This document shows positions 13,923 through 21,967 of a DNA stretch of 36,857 nucleotides, one piece after another. The notes below the pieces were generated by a model that had not been told where the DNA came from, ran no database searches, and saw nothing but the letters and a program-made list of their open reading frames with translations. Source of the DNA: a virus; the IMG/VR virus record IMGVR_UViG_3300029448_000040, positions 1 through 36,857 of that record; one strand, given 5' to 3'. Made by a program: the position numbers and the translations under genes. Within the stretch, counting starts at the first letter, position 1; each line of letters begins with the position of its first letter.

Positions 13923-14321
13923 CTATTTTCTACGTCCAATATTATACTTTGGTTCTAGTGTCCATTCATTTTTATCTTTGTGTGCAATCACCTTGATTTG
14001 AGACAATGGTGCTTGCGGAACAATATATGAGTCCTTGATCATTACATCAACAAGTCCCCACTCTGCAAGTAATTTAACTATTGTATTTCGTCTTGCTTTG
14101 TCTTCATCGGAAAAGTTTGTCGGTTTACCATCGAGTGCAAACAGTTCTTTAAAGTGCACAATGTAATATCTACCTTGCTTATGCAAAATATGACACGACT
14201 GAAACAGCACATTATCTTTCTTTGCGGCAATACCAATTCTAGTCAAGGTTTCTTTTACCTTGAGAAAATCATCCGATTCCTTCAATTGGACTTCAACAAG
14301 TTCATCAATGTTGACAGTCAT
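13923..14321 (-). CDS. regA: Translational repressor RegA
   Basis: RegA binds ribosome-binding regions of early phage mRNAs and blocks their translation; in T4 the targets include genes 44 and 45. The 132-residue protein matches T4 RegA (122 residues) closely: DDFLKVKETLTRIGIAAKKD, then a QSCHILHKQGRYYIVHFKE strand-helix segment, and EWTLEPKYNIG near the end. A roughly ten-residue N-terminal extension (MTVNIDELVE) precedes the region shared with T4. I choose the ATG at 14321, with AAGGTGG upstream; a GTG at 14333 is possible. The order 45-44-62-regA is the T4 order. Confidence 0.95.
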   Translation of the reverse strand: MTVNIDELVEVQLKESDDFLKVKETLTRIGIAAKKDNVLFQSCHILHKQGRYYIVHFKELFALDGKPTNFSDEDKARRNTIVKLLAEWGLVDVMIKDSYIVPQAPLSQIKVIAHKDKNEWTLEPKYNIGRRK

Positions 14322-14322
14322 T

Positions 14323-14712
14323 TCACTTTCCACCTTTTTCTAATTTTTCTCTCATGACCGAAAGCATATCATCTGTCAAAATTCTACCGTACTCTCTTGC
14401 TTTCTGAAGAGAACATTGATGGTATTCCATGATGATTTCTAGGTCATTATCTGTGTTATTTTTCACCCACTTCGCAAATCTTTTGCGAGGTCTAACACTA
14501 TTTAGAAAATACTCATATTGTAGTTTTTTGTCGGCATCTTGACGCATATTCATCTCATTTGCCAACAGTACGGTGTCAATGAAGTAAGACAGAGACCGAT
14601 TGGTCAGAAAGGGTTCGTATGCCCGTTCTGCCAACTCGTCATTTTCTGTATCCCGCATCATATTTTCTTTTGTCTGATTGATGCTCTTCACATAGTCGAA
14701 TGCATCACTCAT
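14323..14712 (-). CDS. 62: Clamp-loader small subunit (T4 gp62)
   Basis: gp62 joins four gp44 subunits to load the gp45 clamp. The protein has 129 residues, well below the 187 of T4 gp62, but its place between 44 and regA and its helical, charged make-up (DNDLEIIMEYHQCSLQKAREYG) fit the short version known from marine relatives. Its ATG overlaps the gp44 stop by four bases, which suggests coupled translation to hold the subunit ratio. No ATPase motifs are expected or seen. Confidence 0.85.
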   Translation of the reverse strand: MSDAFDYVKSINQTKENMMRDTENDELAERAYEPFLTNRSLSYFIDTVLLANEMNMRQDADKKLQYEYFLNSVRPRKRFAKWVKNNTDNDLEIIMEYHQCSLQKAREYGRILTDDMLSVMREKLEKGGK

Positions 14713-15647
14713 TTGAAATCACACTCCACCATGATTTCGGTCAGACAGGCAACCAAGTTGATTTCTTGGTCCACCACAAATGCTGACTTGTATTGGTAGT
14801 CGGCAATGATTGTGACCAGTTGTGGAATCGATTGTGGTTGAAGAAAGTCAGATGCGCTGTCGTAAATCTTACGAAAGATTGTACTCACATCGTTGTGGAT
14901 ATTTGTTGCTACCCACTTTCGCATATTGGTAAACTCTTTATCTCGCAGTGACTTTACCAAGTCGCTGATTGAAACATCACCCACAGAAGAGAGGATACCA
15001 ACATCAATTTGACCACCAGTTCCATAACGCTGAAGTTCATTCAGAATCCTCCGATTGTCAGGGAAATATTTCTTGATGACTTCTGCCAAGACTTGATTGT
15101 CAAACTCGACATTCTCCATCTTGAGAATTTCTTTACATCGCTTGTAAAATTCTGCCGCCATCTCTGTAACTTCCGACTTCGGTATTGTAAAATCTACAAC
15201 CGAACAACGAGAGTGTAGAGGTGCGATGATTCGGTTCTTGAAGTTACATGTCAGAATGAACCCACAGTTCTTTGAGAACTCTTCCATAAAGTTACGGAGT
15301 GCAGGTTGAGTTGACTGTGGGTTGAGATAATCTGCCTCATCCAAAATAACATACTTGCGACCACCTGACAAACTGACAGTAGAGGCAAAGTTCTTTATTT
15401 CGGTTCGCAGAGTATCAATGTTTCCATTCATCGAACCATTGATGGTGATGTAAGTACAACCCATCTCATTCAGCATTGCCTTGGCAATCGTTGTCTTACC
15501 GACACCCGCACCACCACTCAACAGTAGATTGGGAATGTTATCTTGGTTGACAAACTCTTGGAATGTTCTTTTTAGTTCATTCGGTAGAATCGTCTCAGCA
15601 ACAGAGTTGGGGCGGTATTTCTCCACCCATAGAAAATCTTCACGCAT
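14709..15647 (-). CDS. 44: Clamp-loader AAA+ ATPase large subunit (T4 gp44)
   Basis: AAA+ ATPase that opens and loads the sliding clamp. The 312 residues (T4: 319) include Walker A GGAGVGKT (about 45-52), Walker B VILDEADYL, sensor 1 TCNFKN and the SRC motif in PLHSRCSVVDF with the arginine finger. WVEKYRPN at the start is typical of RFC-type clamp loaders. It is translationally coupled to gp62, and gp45 lies 16 bases upstream. In T4 its mRNA is a RegA target, and RegA is encoded just downstream. Confidence 0.95.
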   Translation of the reverse strand: MREDFLWVEKYRPNSVAETILPNELKRTFQEFVNQDNIPNLLLSGGAGVGKTTIAKAMLNEMGCTYITINGSMNGNIDTLRTEIKNFASTVSLSGGRKYVILDEADYLNPQSTQPALRNFMEEFSKNCGFILTCNFKNRIIAPLHSRCSVVDFTIPKSEVTEMAAEFYKRCKEILKMENVEFDNQVLAEVIKKYFPDNRRILNELQRYGTGGQIDVGILSSVGDVSISDLVKSLRDKEFTNMRKWVATNIHNDVSTIFRKIYDSASDFLQPQSIPQLVTIIADYQYKSAFVVDQEINLVACLTEIMVECDFK

Positions 15648-15663
15648 TTCATAATCCTATCAA

Positions 15664-16329
15664 TCAGTTGTCGTAAGTAGAACCCACTTCGTTTGCCACC
15701 CAATACTGAACAGTATCGTCGTCATTAGTGAAGTGTGTAATACCTTTCTCACTGACTGAAACCAAATAATCAGTTAGGATAAGTTTTAGATTTTCTACTT
15801 TGTAAATGAAACGAAACGTCTTGTTTGTTTCGCCAACTTCATACGAGTATGCATTTGAAGTATCGTTCTTGGTGTTCGTCGCACCAACACGGATTGAACT
15901 ACCGTCACCTTGAATGATGACTTCTGGCAGACCCAATACATTTGCTGCTTGAAGCACAGACTTCAATGTCTTTGCTGACAACTTGAATTGAACCTCAACA
16001 CTTGGAAGATTCAAATCCTTTTTGGGGGCAGTCGTAATCATTGACGGATCGGCATAGAAGTACCGAATCGAACCAGAACCATTCTTTGCGGTGAGACTGC
16101 TCTCTCCAAAATCAAAGTCAGGGTCATCAAGTAGAGACACTGAACCCAAGAATTGGTTCAAGTCATAAATCGCAAACTGTCGAGGGAATGATTCATCGAC
16201 TTTTGCTTTCGCAATCAGCGTCTTTCCCTCTGTGACAGTTCGCAAAACACTACCCTCATTGAAGAGTAGTGAGTTATTGATACCTGAGAAATTCTTCAGA
16301 ATCTCATTGGTGCGTTGTGATAATTTCAT
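15664..16329 (-). CDS. 45: Sliding clamp (T4 gp45)
   Basis: The trimeric clamp tethers polymerase to DNA and, in T4, also activates gp55-dependent late transcription. The 221-residue protein (T4: 228) aligns with gp45: LSQRTNEILKNFSGIN at the N-terminus, the FAIYDLNQFLGSVSLL strand, a YFYADPSMIT segment and RFIYKVENLKLILTDY. ATG at 16329 has AGGAAG ten bases upstream. With gp55 in the window and TATAAATA boxes present, the replication-coupled late switch of T4 is probably conserved. Confidence 0.93.
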   Translation of the reverse strand: MKLSQRTNEILKNFSGINNSLLFNEGSVLRTVTEGKTLIAKAKVDESFPRQFAIYDLNQFLGSVSLLDDPDFDFGESSLTAKNGSGSIRYFYADPSMITTAPKKDLNLPSVEVQFKLSAKTLKSVLQAANVLGLPEVIIQGDGSSIRVGATNTKNDTSNAYSYEVGETNKTFRFIYKVENLKLILTDYLVSVSEKGITHFTNDDDTVQYWVANEVGSTYDN

Positions 16330-16344
16330 AATCTAATACTTCCT

Positions 16345-17208
16345 TCACTTTTTACTTTTCAATGATGCGGGATCAGCAGTTGCCGATGCTCCGACAGATG
16401 CGATTGCTTGTAGCGAACCGCCAAATACATAAGAACCAACATGACTCAACTCCATCCACGGGCACATCCAAACAGCAATACCTGCCTTTCTTGCCCACTG
16501 ACAGAACATATAATCTTCTGACAAATAACGTTTTGTATCTTCGTCAATCACGGTATCAAAGTATGCCATGATTTCACGAGAACCATCAAAGTGCTTAGTA
16601 CGAACATGGTCTGGTTTATAACTATACTCTGGATAAGCATTAGCAAATTTCTCAAATGCTGAACGTTGCACCATCATAAATCCAGTGCCACCTTCCATCA
16701 CCTCAACAGGTTCATCAAGACGCATTTCAACTTGACCCGCCACAGGGTTGAACACATAGTCACCAACCAATTGATCTAACTTGTTTGGGTCATCGTCTGC
16801 CCATCCTTTATCCACTGCCATCTTGATTTTTTCCCAAGCAATGGTTTTCTTTGGATAGGGACCGCACATGATTTCTTTCTTTTCACCATCAGGTGCATCT
16901 GGGTCCATCAATGCCATGAGTGCCATGACATCATTTGGGTCAAACCCAATATCAGAGTCAATAAACATCAGGTGCGTACAATCTGATCGCATGAACTCAT
17001 CAACTAGATAATTTCTTGCTCTTGTAATGAGTGATTCGTTGAACAGATAAAAGAAACGAACTGACACACCATACTGTGTTGCCATCATTGCTAGATCAGC
17101 AGTGGACTTTGTGTACATACCTGCACACTGACCACCGTACATTGGAGTTGCAATGAATAGTTTACGCTTTCGCAATTCATCCAATTCAACTGTGACTTCA
17201 ATTGCCAT
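16345..17208 (-). CDS. GT-A fold glycosyltransferase-like protein
   Basis: A 287-residue protein with a nucleotide-sugar transferase layout: KLFIATPMYGG near 16-26 (first beta strand), the FNESLITRARNYLVDEF helix, then MFIDSDIGF near 80-88 with a DxD metal motif. GGTGFMMVQRSAF (about 172-184) and a late EDYMFCQWARKAG acceptor-side segment complete the GT2-like pattern. It could modify phage DNA, a virion protein or host surface sugar; no partner gene identifies the acceptor. Marine T4-like phages often have such a protein beside the clamp gene. ATG at 17208 has GAGGA upstream. A perfect late box and a hairpin precede it, separating it from the CobS-like gene. Confidence 0.75.
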   Translation of the reverse strand: MAIEVTVELDELRKRKLFIATPMYGGQCAGMYTKSTADLAMMATQYGVSVRFFYLFNESLITRARNYLVDEFMRSDCTHLMFIDSDIGFDPNDVMALMALMDPDAPDGEKKEIMCGPYPKKTIAWEKIKMAVDKGWADDDPNKLDQLVGDYVFNPVAGQVEMRLDEPVEVMEGGTGFMMVQRSAFEKFANAYPEYSYKPDHVRTKHFDGSREIMAYFDTVIDEDTKRYLSEDYMFCQWARKAGIAVWMCPWMELSHVGSYVFGGSLQAIASVGASATADPASLKSKK

Positions 17209-17231
17209 TATATATCCTCATTGTATGACAT

Positions 17232-17257
17232 AAAAAAGTGGGGGCATTGCACCCCCA
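17232..17257 (-). terminator. Intrinsic terminator after the CobS-like gene
   Basis: Stem TGGGGG/CCCCCA at 17239-17257 with a 7-base loop, followed on the minus strand by TTTTTT. It stops transcripts from the CobS-like unit 20 bases past its stop. Confidence 0.85.
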
Positions 17258-17264
17258 TGCGGTT

Positions 17265-17272
17265 TATTTATA
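17265..17272 (-). promoter_or_regulatory. Late promoter box (TATAAATA) upstream of the glycosyltransferase-like gene
   Basis: Perfect minus-strand box 57 bases before the ATG at 17208. Transcription would begin at about 17259, at the very foot of the terminator hairpin, so the late message would carry this stem-loop at its 5' end. Confidence 0.65.
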
Positions 17273-17276
17273 CTCA

Positions 17277-18431
17277 TTAGAAGGGAACATCACCAACTTT
17301 TTCTTCTGTTGATTCTTCAACTTCATCTACACCTTCGTCAATCTTGGTGTAGAGTTCACGGAATGCCGACTTGGTTTCTTCATCGAAACGATTGATACAC
17401 ATGTCGATTGACTTCATGCGATCATCAAAGATTGCAAATGCCTTTGAGATGTGAACCAAACGACGAGTCGAAATCAGTTCATCAATCGCACCATCGTAGT
17501 AAGTCTTACGGATGATGTCTGCCCAATCGACCAACTTCTCAGAGAACTCAATGTCAGTGACACCCAAGTCAGCAAAGACACCTTTGAGAATCCTCTTCTC
17601 AATCGTAACCGATGGATATTCTTGCTCGACTGTGATTGGGAAACGCTCAAGGAATGCTTCGTTCATTACGTTAGTTCCGATGAAACGTCCATCGTCAGAA
17701 CCCTTACCCTTGGTGTTCGCAGTGGCAATGATTTGGAATCCTTGCTTTGGTTTGACCAACTCACCTGTCTTCTTGACAAAGTAAGGTTTACCCTCAAGCA
17801 CTGACTGAAGACACATAATCTTCGCAGGGTTTGCAAGGTCAATCTCGTCAAGCAGAAGAACCGCACCTCGCTCCATTGCCTTGATGACGGGACCTTTGGC
17901 ATACTTGGTCTCACCATTGATCAAACGGAAACCACCCATCAAATCATCTTCATCAGTTTCAGCAGTGAGGTTCACACGAATCATTTCACGCTTCGATTCA
18001 GCACAAGACTGTTCAACCATGAACGTCTTACCATTACCTGACAAACCAGTAATGTAGCAAGGATAGAACAGACCAGATTTGATGATCTTCGCAATGTCTG
18101 CATACTGTCCGAACTTGACGTAGAGTGCGTCACGCTCTGGAATCAGAGATGTGCTATCAAACTCTGTCTGTGCGTTTGGATTGAACGGAATCACTTCTGC
18201 TGTCTGTGCCATTGCAACTGTTGCACTTGGTTGAGGTTGTGGTTCAAGACCCAGAACCTCTGGAAGTTTGAACATGCCGTGACCGACACGATACTCTTTT
18301 TGCTTCAACCAGTTTGGTTTCTGCATACCGATTTCATCAGCAAGGGTATCAATCATACCACGACTCATAACAGCACCAACACCGTAACGGGCAGATGCCT
18401 CTTTCACAAATTTCAATTGGGATGGACGCAT
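17277..18431 (-). CDS. cobS: CobS-like AAA+ ATPase (MoxR/CobS type)
   Basis: AAA+ ATPase related to the CobS subunit of aerobic cobaltochelatase and to MoxR chaperones. The protein has 384 residues: an N-terminal helical region (1-90), Walker A GLSGNGKT (129-136), Walker B LLLDEID (192-198), a MGGFRL loop typical of CobS/MoxR, sensor 1 IIATANTKGKG and a C-terminal lid. I choose the ATG at 18431 because AAGGAG lies five bases upstream; an ATG at 18446 is weaker. It lies directly downstream of a CobT-like VWA protein, and such pairs act together. No CobN is present here, so it would need a host CobN or serve another target. CobS genes are known in T4-like cyanophages and pelagiphages. A terminator follows. 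Confidence 0.85.
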   Translation of the reverse strand: MRPSQLKFVKEASARYGVGAVMSRGMIDTLADEIGMQKPNWLKQKEYRVGHGMFKLPEVLGLEPQPQPSATVAMAQTAEVIPFNPNAQTEFDSTSLIPERDALYVKFGQYADIAKIIKSGLFYPCYITGLSGNGKTFMVEQSCAESKREMIRVNLTAETDEDDLMGGFRLINGETKYAKGPVIKAMERGAVLLLDEIDLANPAKIMCLQSVLEGKPYFVKKTGELVKPKQGFQIIATANTKGKGSDDGRFIGTNVMNEAFLERFPITVEQEYPSVTIEKRILKGVFADLGVTDIEFSEKLVDWADIIRKTYYDGAIDELISTRRLVHISKAFAIFDDRMKSIDMCINRFDEETKSAFRELYTKIDEGVDEVEESTEEKVGDVPF

Positions 18432-18472
18432 GGTCACTCCTTTCATAATGTATTTCTCTCAACTCAGACTAG

Positions 18473-18502
18473 ATTGTCTCATGGATTGGGGGTCTGAGTC
18501 AA
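18473..18502 (-). promoter_or_regulatory. Possible sigma70 promoter of the CobS-like gene
   Basis: TTGACT (18502-18497) and GACAAT (18478-18473) with an 18-base spacer on the minus strand. The -10 box is weak (four of six). The -35 region TTGACTCAGACCCCCA resembles that of the CobT-like gene (TTGACTCTACCCCCAT). The same bases form a GGGGGT/ACCCCC hairpin without a U-run. Confidence 0.4.
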
Positions 18503-18527
18503 CCCCCTCGCCATTGTATTTTTCAAT

Positions 18528-20759
18528 CTAAGCAACCTTCTCAATAAAGGAACTCAATATCTTACGAGATGTCTCACGACCTTTGTTTGCCTTGAGGAAT
18601 GCTGACTTGATAGCACCCTTCTTTGCACCCGACTCCACTTTCTCCATTGAAGAGTTCGCAGTGTGAAGTTCGTTGCCACCCGCAATGATGTAGTTCTCAG
18701 TGAACCCTTTATTGCGAATGATCAATGCTTTCTCTTTGGTGAACTGCTTACAAGCAGTCTCAATCTCGTGGTAGCGATCATATGATTCCTGACCACGAAT
18801 GCCGTGACGAGACTTGTAAACACCGTGGAAGTTTCGCTTGTTCTTGTTGATAATGTGGAATCCGATGACTTCTGCCTGAGTGCGGTCACGCAGAATGTTC
18901 AAAAGTGTTTCGGTCTGATTCCACCCACCCGCTTGACCTTTGTATTCTTTGCGAGTCTTAGGATCAACATAGACAATCTGATACCTGTAATCGCTTAGTC
19001 CAGTAATTTTGCCATTTTCATCAAGATATTCACCAACAGGATGACTATCACCATCTGTGATGAACACTGTGTTGACGACTTGAAGATTGTTTGCCTTCTT
19101 GAAGTCTGGAACCAAGTCCAATGCCAACACGATTGCATGGTTCATCGGAGTGCCACCCAACATAAACTGTGTACCGTATGGGGCAGGTGGTGTCTCTGCT
19201 TTGTACCCACGATAGTTTACGAATGACTTGGCAACTAGAAGTAACAACTTGCAAGCAGTGTCCATCTCCCGCTTGTTCATATCAGAAGACAAAAACTCTA
19301 GAAGAGTGATTCTTCGATCAAGATAGAGGTCATGCGGTTTGTAACCAAGTTCTTCAAATTTCACATCACACGCTAATCGATCAGAGAATGCGTACACATG
19401 GAATGGAATGTTCACTTTCTGACAGAACAATGCGAGGTTGATTGCCTGTTCCATCATTCCGTAAATGTGCTCACAGATAGAACCCGACCAATCGAGGAAC
19501 ATCACCAAACCGTGATTCTTACCACCAGTAACATTTGCAACACGGGCAAACACATCGTCACTGAACTTGTAAGAGTGGAGTTTGTTGACATCAAGCACAC
19601 CTGACTTTGCAGTAGAAGTTCGCTTGTATTCATCAGCACGTTTCTTCATCTCAAACTCTTTGGCAAGATATTGAACTGCCTTGGTGTTGTCTCGCTTGAA
19701 TGTTGCCAACAACTTGTCACCCAAGTCGGAGTTTGCCATATCACCACGGATAGTGGTTGGTTGTTTTGAGTAGTAGAACTCAGACAACTCGCTAAACACT
19801 TGCTTATAAGGAACGATGAACTTGCCATATGGAAGTTTTGGAAGATTGACATATTTCCAATCTTTTGCTTCCTCATCAACCAATGCTTCTTCATTCTTGC
19901 GGAATGCTTCATCGGTCTTTGAACTGAGAGCATCCAAACCGAACCCACCCTCTTGACCATTTGTGGTCTTTTCTGCAGGTTTCTCTACTTGCTCTTCTTC
20001 TTCATTCCCAACCTCAGATTCTCCTGAGTCCTCTGCCTCTGCCTTATCGTCTTCAGATTCTTTCTCCTCAGAATCTTGCGTCTCGCCACTTTCAGAACTC
20101 TCATCTTCTTGTTCTCCTTGGTCTTGTGGCATCTCCATCTGCTCACCGTCATCCTCTTCACCACTCTGTGGTTCGTTGAATGATGATTGGTCAGTCTGAG
20201 ACTCTTGCTCTTCTTGCTTCTCTTTCATGAACTCATAAATGCGAGTCGCAAGATCAACAACATCATCAAAGGTTACCAAGTCATCACACGCATCAACAAA
20301 GACTTGCTCTTCAGCATCGAACTTGATGGTGCTGAGTGCACCCAACTTTGTGTGAATATTGATACGGTCAATAAGATTTAGGGTGTCGAGATCAACGTCT
20401 TTGATTCCAAAGAAATCACGGTCGATCAGTTCACGATAACCCTTGTAAAAGTCACGCTTGATACCAGGGAACTTTGCCTTGATCATGCGTTCAATACGAG
20501 CATCTTCGATGACATTCAAGAATCCTTTGAACGTAGCACCCTTCTCGCACACAGCACCGTGCCACCCCTGTTCTGGGGTGTGTAGTGCGTGAGATACCTC
20601 GTGAGCGATTAGAAGGTTGTAGAGTTCGTTGGTCATATCCTTCCAGATAGGAAGGTTGACGATACGATTCTTGAGATCAAAGTATGCGGTAGGAATCTTT
20701 TTGTGCTCAACCCTGACATTCTCAGTGGCAAGCAATTTGGTCAGAATCTCTTTACTCAT
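18528..20759 (-). CDS. cobT: CobT-like protein: zincin-like N-terminus, acidic linker, VWA domain
   Basis: A 743-residue protein with CobT architecture. The N-terminal domain holds HEVSH at 53-57 followed by NVIEDARIERMIKAKFPG, the conserved CobT/VWA-peptidase helix. A highly acidic linker (about 196-277, rich in Glu/Asp/Ser) leads to a C-terminal VWA domain with MIDAS residues DWSGS near 420, GGTPM and FITDGDSH. In aerobic cobalamin synthesis CobT works with CobS to insert cobalt into hydrogenobyrinate diamide through CobN; related MoxR-VWA pairs act as metal-dependent chaperones. The intact HExxH may instead indicate peptidase activity. ATG at 20759 has GAGGAG upstream and a strong sigma70 promoter, so early expression with the CobS-like gene is likely. 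Confidence 0.85.
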   Translation of the reverse strand: MSKEILTKLLATENVRVEHKKIPTAYFDLKNRIVNLPIWKDMTNELYNLLIAHEVSHALHTPEQGWHGAVCEKGATFKGFLNVIEDARIERMIKAKFPGIKRDFYKGYRELIDRDFFGIKDVDLDTLNLIDRINIHTKLGALSTIKFDAEEQVFVDACDDLVTFDDVVDLATRIYEFMKEKQEEQESQTDQSSFNEPQSGEEDDGEQMEMPQDQGEQEDESSESGETQDSEEKESEDDKAEAEDSGESEVGNEEEEQVEKPAEKTTNGQEGGFGLDALSSKTDEAFRKNEEALVDEEAKDWKYVNLPKLPYGKFIVPYKQVFSELSEFYYSKQPTTIRGDMANSDLGDKLLATFKRDNTKAVQYLAKEFEMKKRADEYKRTSTAKSGVLDVNKLHSYKFSDDVFARVANVTGGKNHGLVMFLDWSGSICEHIYGMMEQAINLALFCQKVNIPFHVYAFSDRLACDVKFEELGYKPHDLYLDRRITLLEFLSSDMNKREMDTACKLLLLVAKSFVNYRGYKAETPPAPYGTQFMLGGTPMNHAIVLALDLVPDFKKANNLQVVNTVFITDGDSHPVGEYLDENGKITGLSDYRYQIVYVDPKTRKEYKGQAGGWNQTETLLNILRDRTQAEVIGFHIINKNKRNFHGVYKSRHGIRGQESYDRYHEIETACKQFTKEKALIIRNKGFTENYIIAGGNELHTANSSMEKVESGAKKGAIKSAFLKANKGRETSRKILSSFIEKVA

Positions 20760-20782
20760 ACTTTCTCCTCATTACGATAGTA

Positions 20783-20811
20783 AGTATAAGCGATTATGGG
20801 GGTAGAGTCAA
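20783..20811 (-). promoter_or_regulatory. Sigma70 promoter of the CobT-like gene
   Basis: TTGACT (20811-20806), 17 bases, TATACT (20788-20783) on the minus strand, each five of six. Transcription would begin about 17 bases before the ATG at 20759. It lies in a 116-base AT-rich gap after the ABC-GNAT gene in which I see nothing else. Confidence 0.8.
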
Positions 20812-20875
20812 TCCGTTTGTTTATAATATTTATTTCTTAGAAATCAAATGCTTATAACATTTTGTTCAACAAATT

Positions 20876-21967
20876 CTACCCAATATATTCATGTGCGTAG
20901 CATAATCTTCCAGAGTGTTTCAACAGGTACTCTTTACTGTACTTCTTGCTCTTGCGGGGATTCGGTAACGCATTCTCACGCACCATGTAATCTCCCCGTG
21001 CTTCTTTATTATGTGCAGTCGGTCTCCACTTTGCGGATTGCTCTCGATACTCACCCATCCTTGGATGTGCTGTCTTACTAAAGAACCGTTTATTAGTTTG
21101 GATGTGGATTTCACCTAACGCATCAGAGATTCTAACACCGATGCCCATTCCTTGAAAATCTGGCAACATAACAGTCCTATGCTCTCGCCATGCGTTTCGC
21201 ATCGCATTAGGTTGTGCTATTGAAGAAGCAAATCCAACGGGAGTGTCGTTCCAGACTGCGATCCAACACCGTGCACTTTTATTAATGTCTTGTGTGAGAT
21301 AGTGATGGTGCTTGAACATTTCCCATGCATCGATTGAGCAAGGTAAGATTTCCACCTTGATTTTGGGTCGTTGAAGTGACCCCCTTGGTAACACTTCTTG
21401 TGCCACCGTGTCATATACCCAATCGGGTTGTAACCAATCAATAATATCATAGTGACAAGACGCAAGAGTAATCCGTTGTATATTGTGTTTTCTAACATAC
21501 TTAGAAAATGCTAAAGAACATGACTTCGCAACATTTCGATCTACTACTGAGGTGAACTCATCAATCACTGCACCATCTTTTATCTTTCTAGAAAGGTCTG
21601 CACGAAATGCCTCACCGTTCGACAACACATGGTATGGTCTCATCCAAGATGGTACTGTGTTGAACCCCACCGCACCAAACTTTTCAACTGCATCGTCGGC
21701 ACTATCAAAATGAGATGCCACAGATTTGACCTTTGACCAAAATGGATTTGACGTAGAACCAAACTCTTTGAGTAAACTTGATTTACCAGAACCTGAAGGA
21801 CCCACAATCAATCCGATATTGTATGGTTGATCGATATACATTTGCCTATCAAATGTAGAGATTTGTGGAATATCAAATTTACTGATGCCACTAAACTCAT
21901 AGTCAAACATCCGACTTAGTTCAGTAGTGATTTCATCCGGTGTTACACCAATTTGTTTAGTTTTCAT
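20876..21967 (-). CDS. ABC-type ATPase fused to a GNAT-like acyltransferase domain
   Basis: A 363-residue fusion, matching what is catalogued as ABC-type ATPase fused to a predicted acetyltransferase (COG2401-like). Residues about 30-200 form a compact ABC ATPase: Walker A GPSGSGKS (56-63), signature LSNGE (115-119), Walker B VIDE with D-loop SVVDR (134-144) and H172 as switch histidine. Residues about 205-330 look like GNAT: IAVWNDTPVGFASS as the central strands and QGMGIG (272-277) as the acetyl-CoA loop. No membrane segment exists, so transport is unlikely; the ABC part resembles DNA-handling ATPases. The GNAT part recalls Mu Mom in its HYL and WREHR segments, so base modification is conceivable but unproven. 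Its ATG overlaps the gp46 stop, linking it to recombination genes. Confidence 0.75.
   Translation of the reverse strand: MKTKQIGVTPDEITTELSRMFDYEFSGISKFDIPQISTFDRQMYIDQPYNIGLIVGPSGSGKSSLLKEFGSTSNPFWSKVKSVASHFDSADDAVEKFGAVGFNTVPSWMRPYHVLSNGEAFRADLSRKIKDGAVIDEFTSVVDRNVAKSCSLAFSKYVRKHNIQRITLASCHYDIIDWLQPDWVYDTVAQEVLPRGSLQRPKIKVEILPCSIDAWEMFKHHHYLTQDINKSARCWIAVWNDTPVGFASSIAQPNAMRNAWREHRTVMLPDFQGMGIGVRISDALGEIHIQTNKRFFSKTAHPRMGEYREQSAKWRPTAHNKEARGDYMVRENALPNPRKSKKYSKEYLLKHSGRLCYAHEYIG

Noticed and set aside
18480-18510. GGGGGT/ACCCCC hairpin as terminator between the CobT-like and CobS-like genes
   Set aside because: No U-run follows on the minus strand, and the bases are better explained as part of a -35 region.
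17277-20759. A complete viral cobaltochelatase
   Set aside because: Only the CobS- and CobT-like parts are present; the catalytic CobN subunit is missing from the window.
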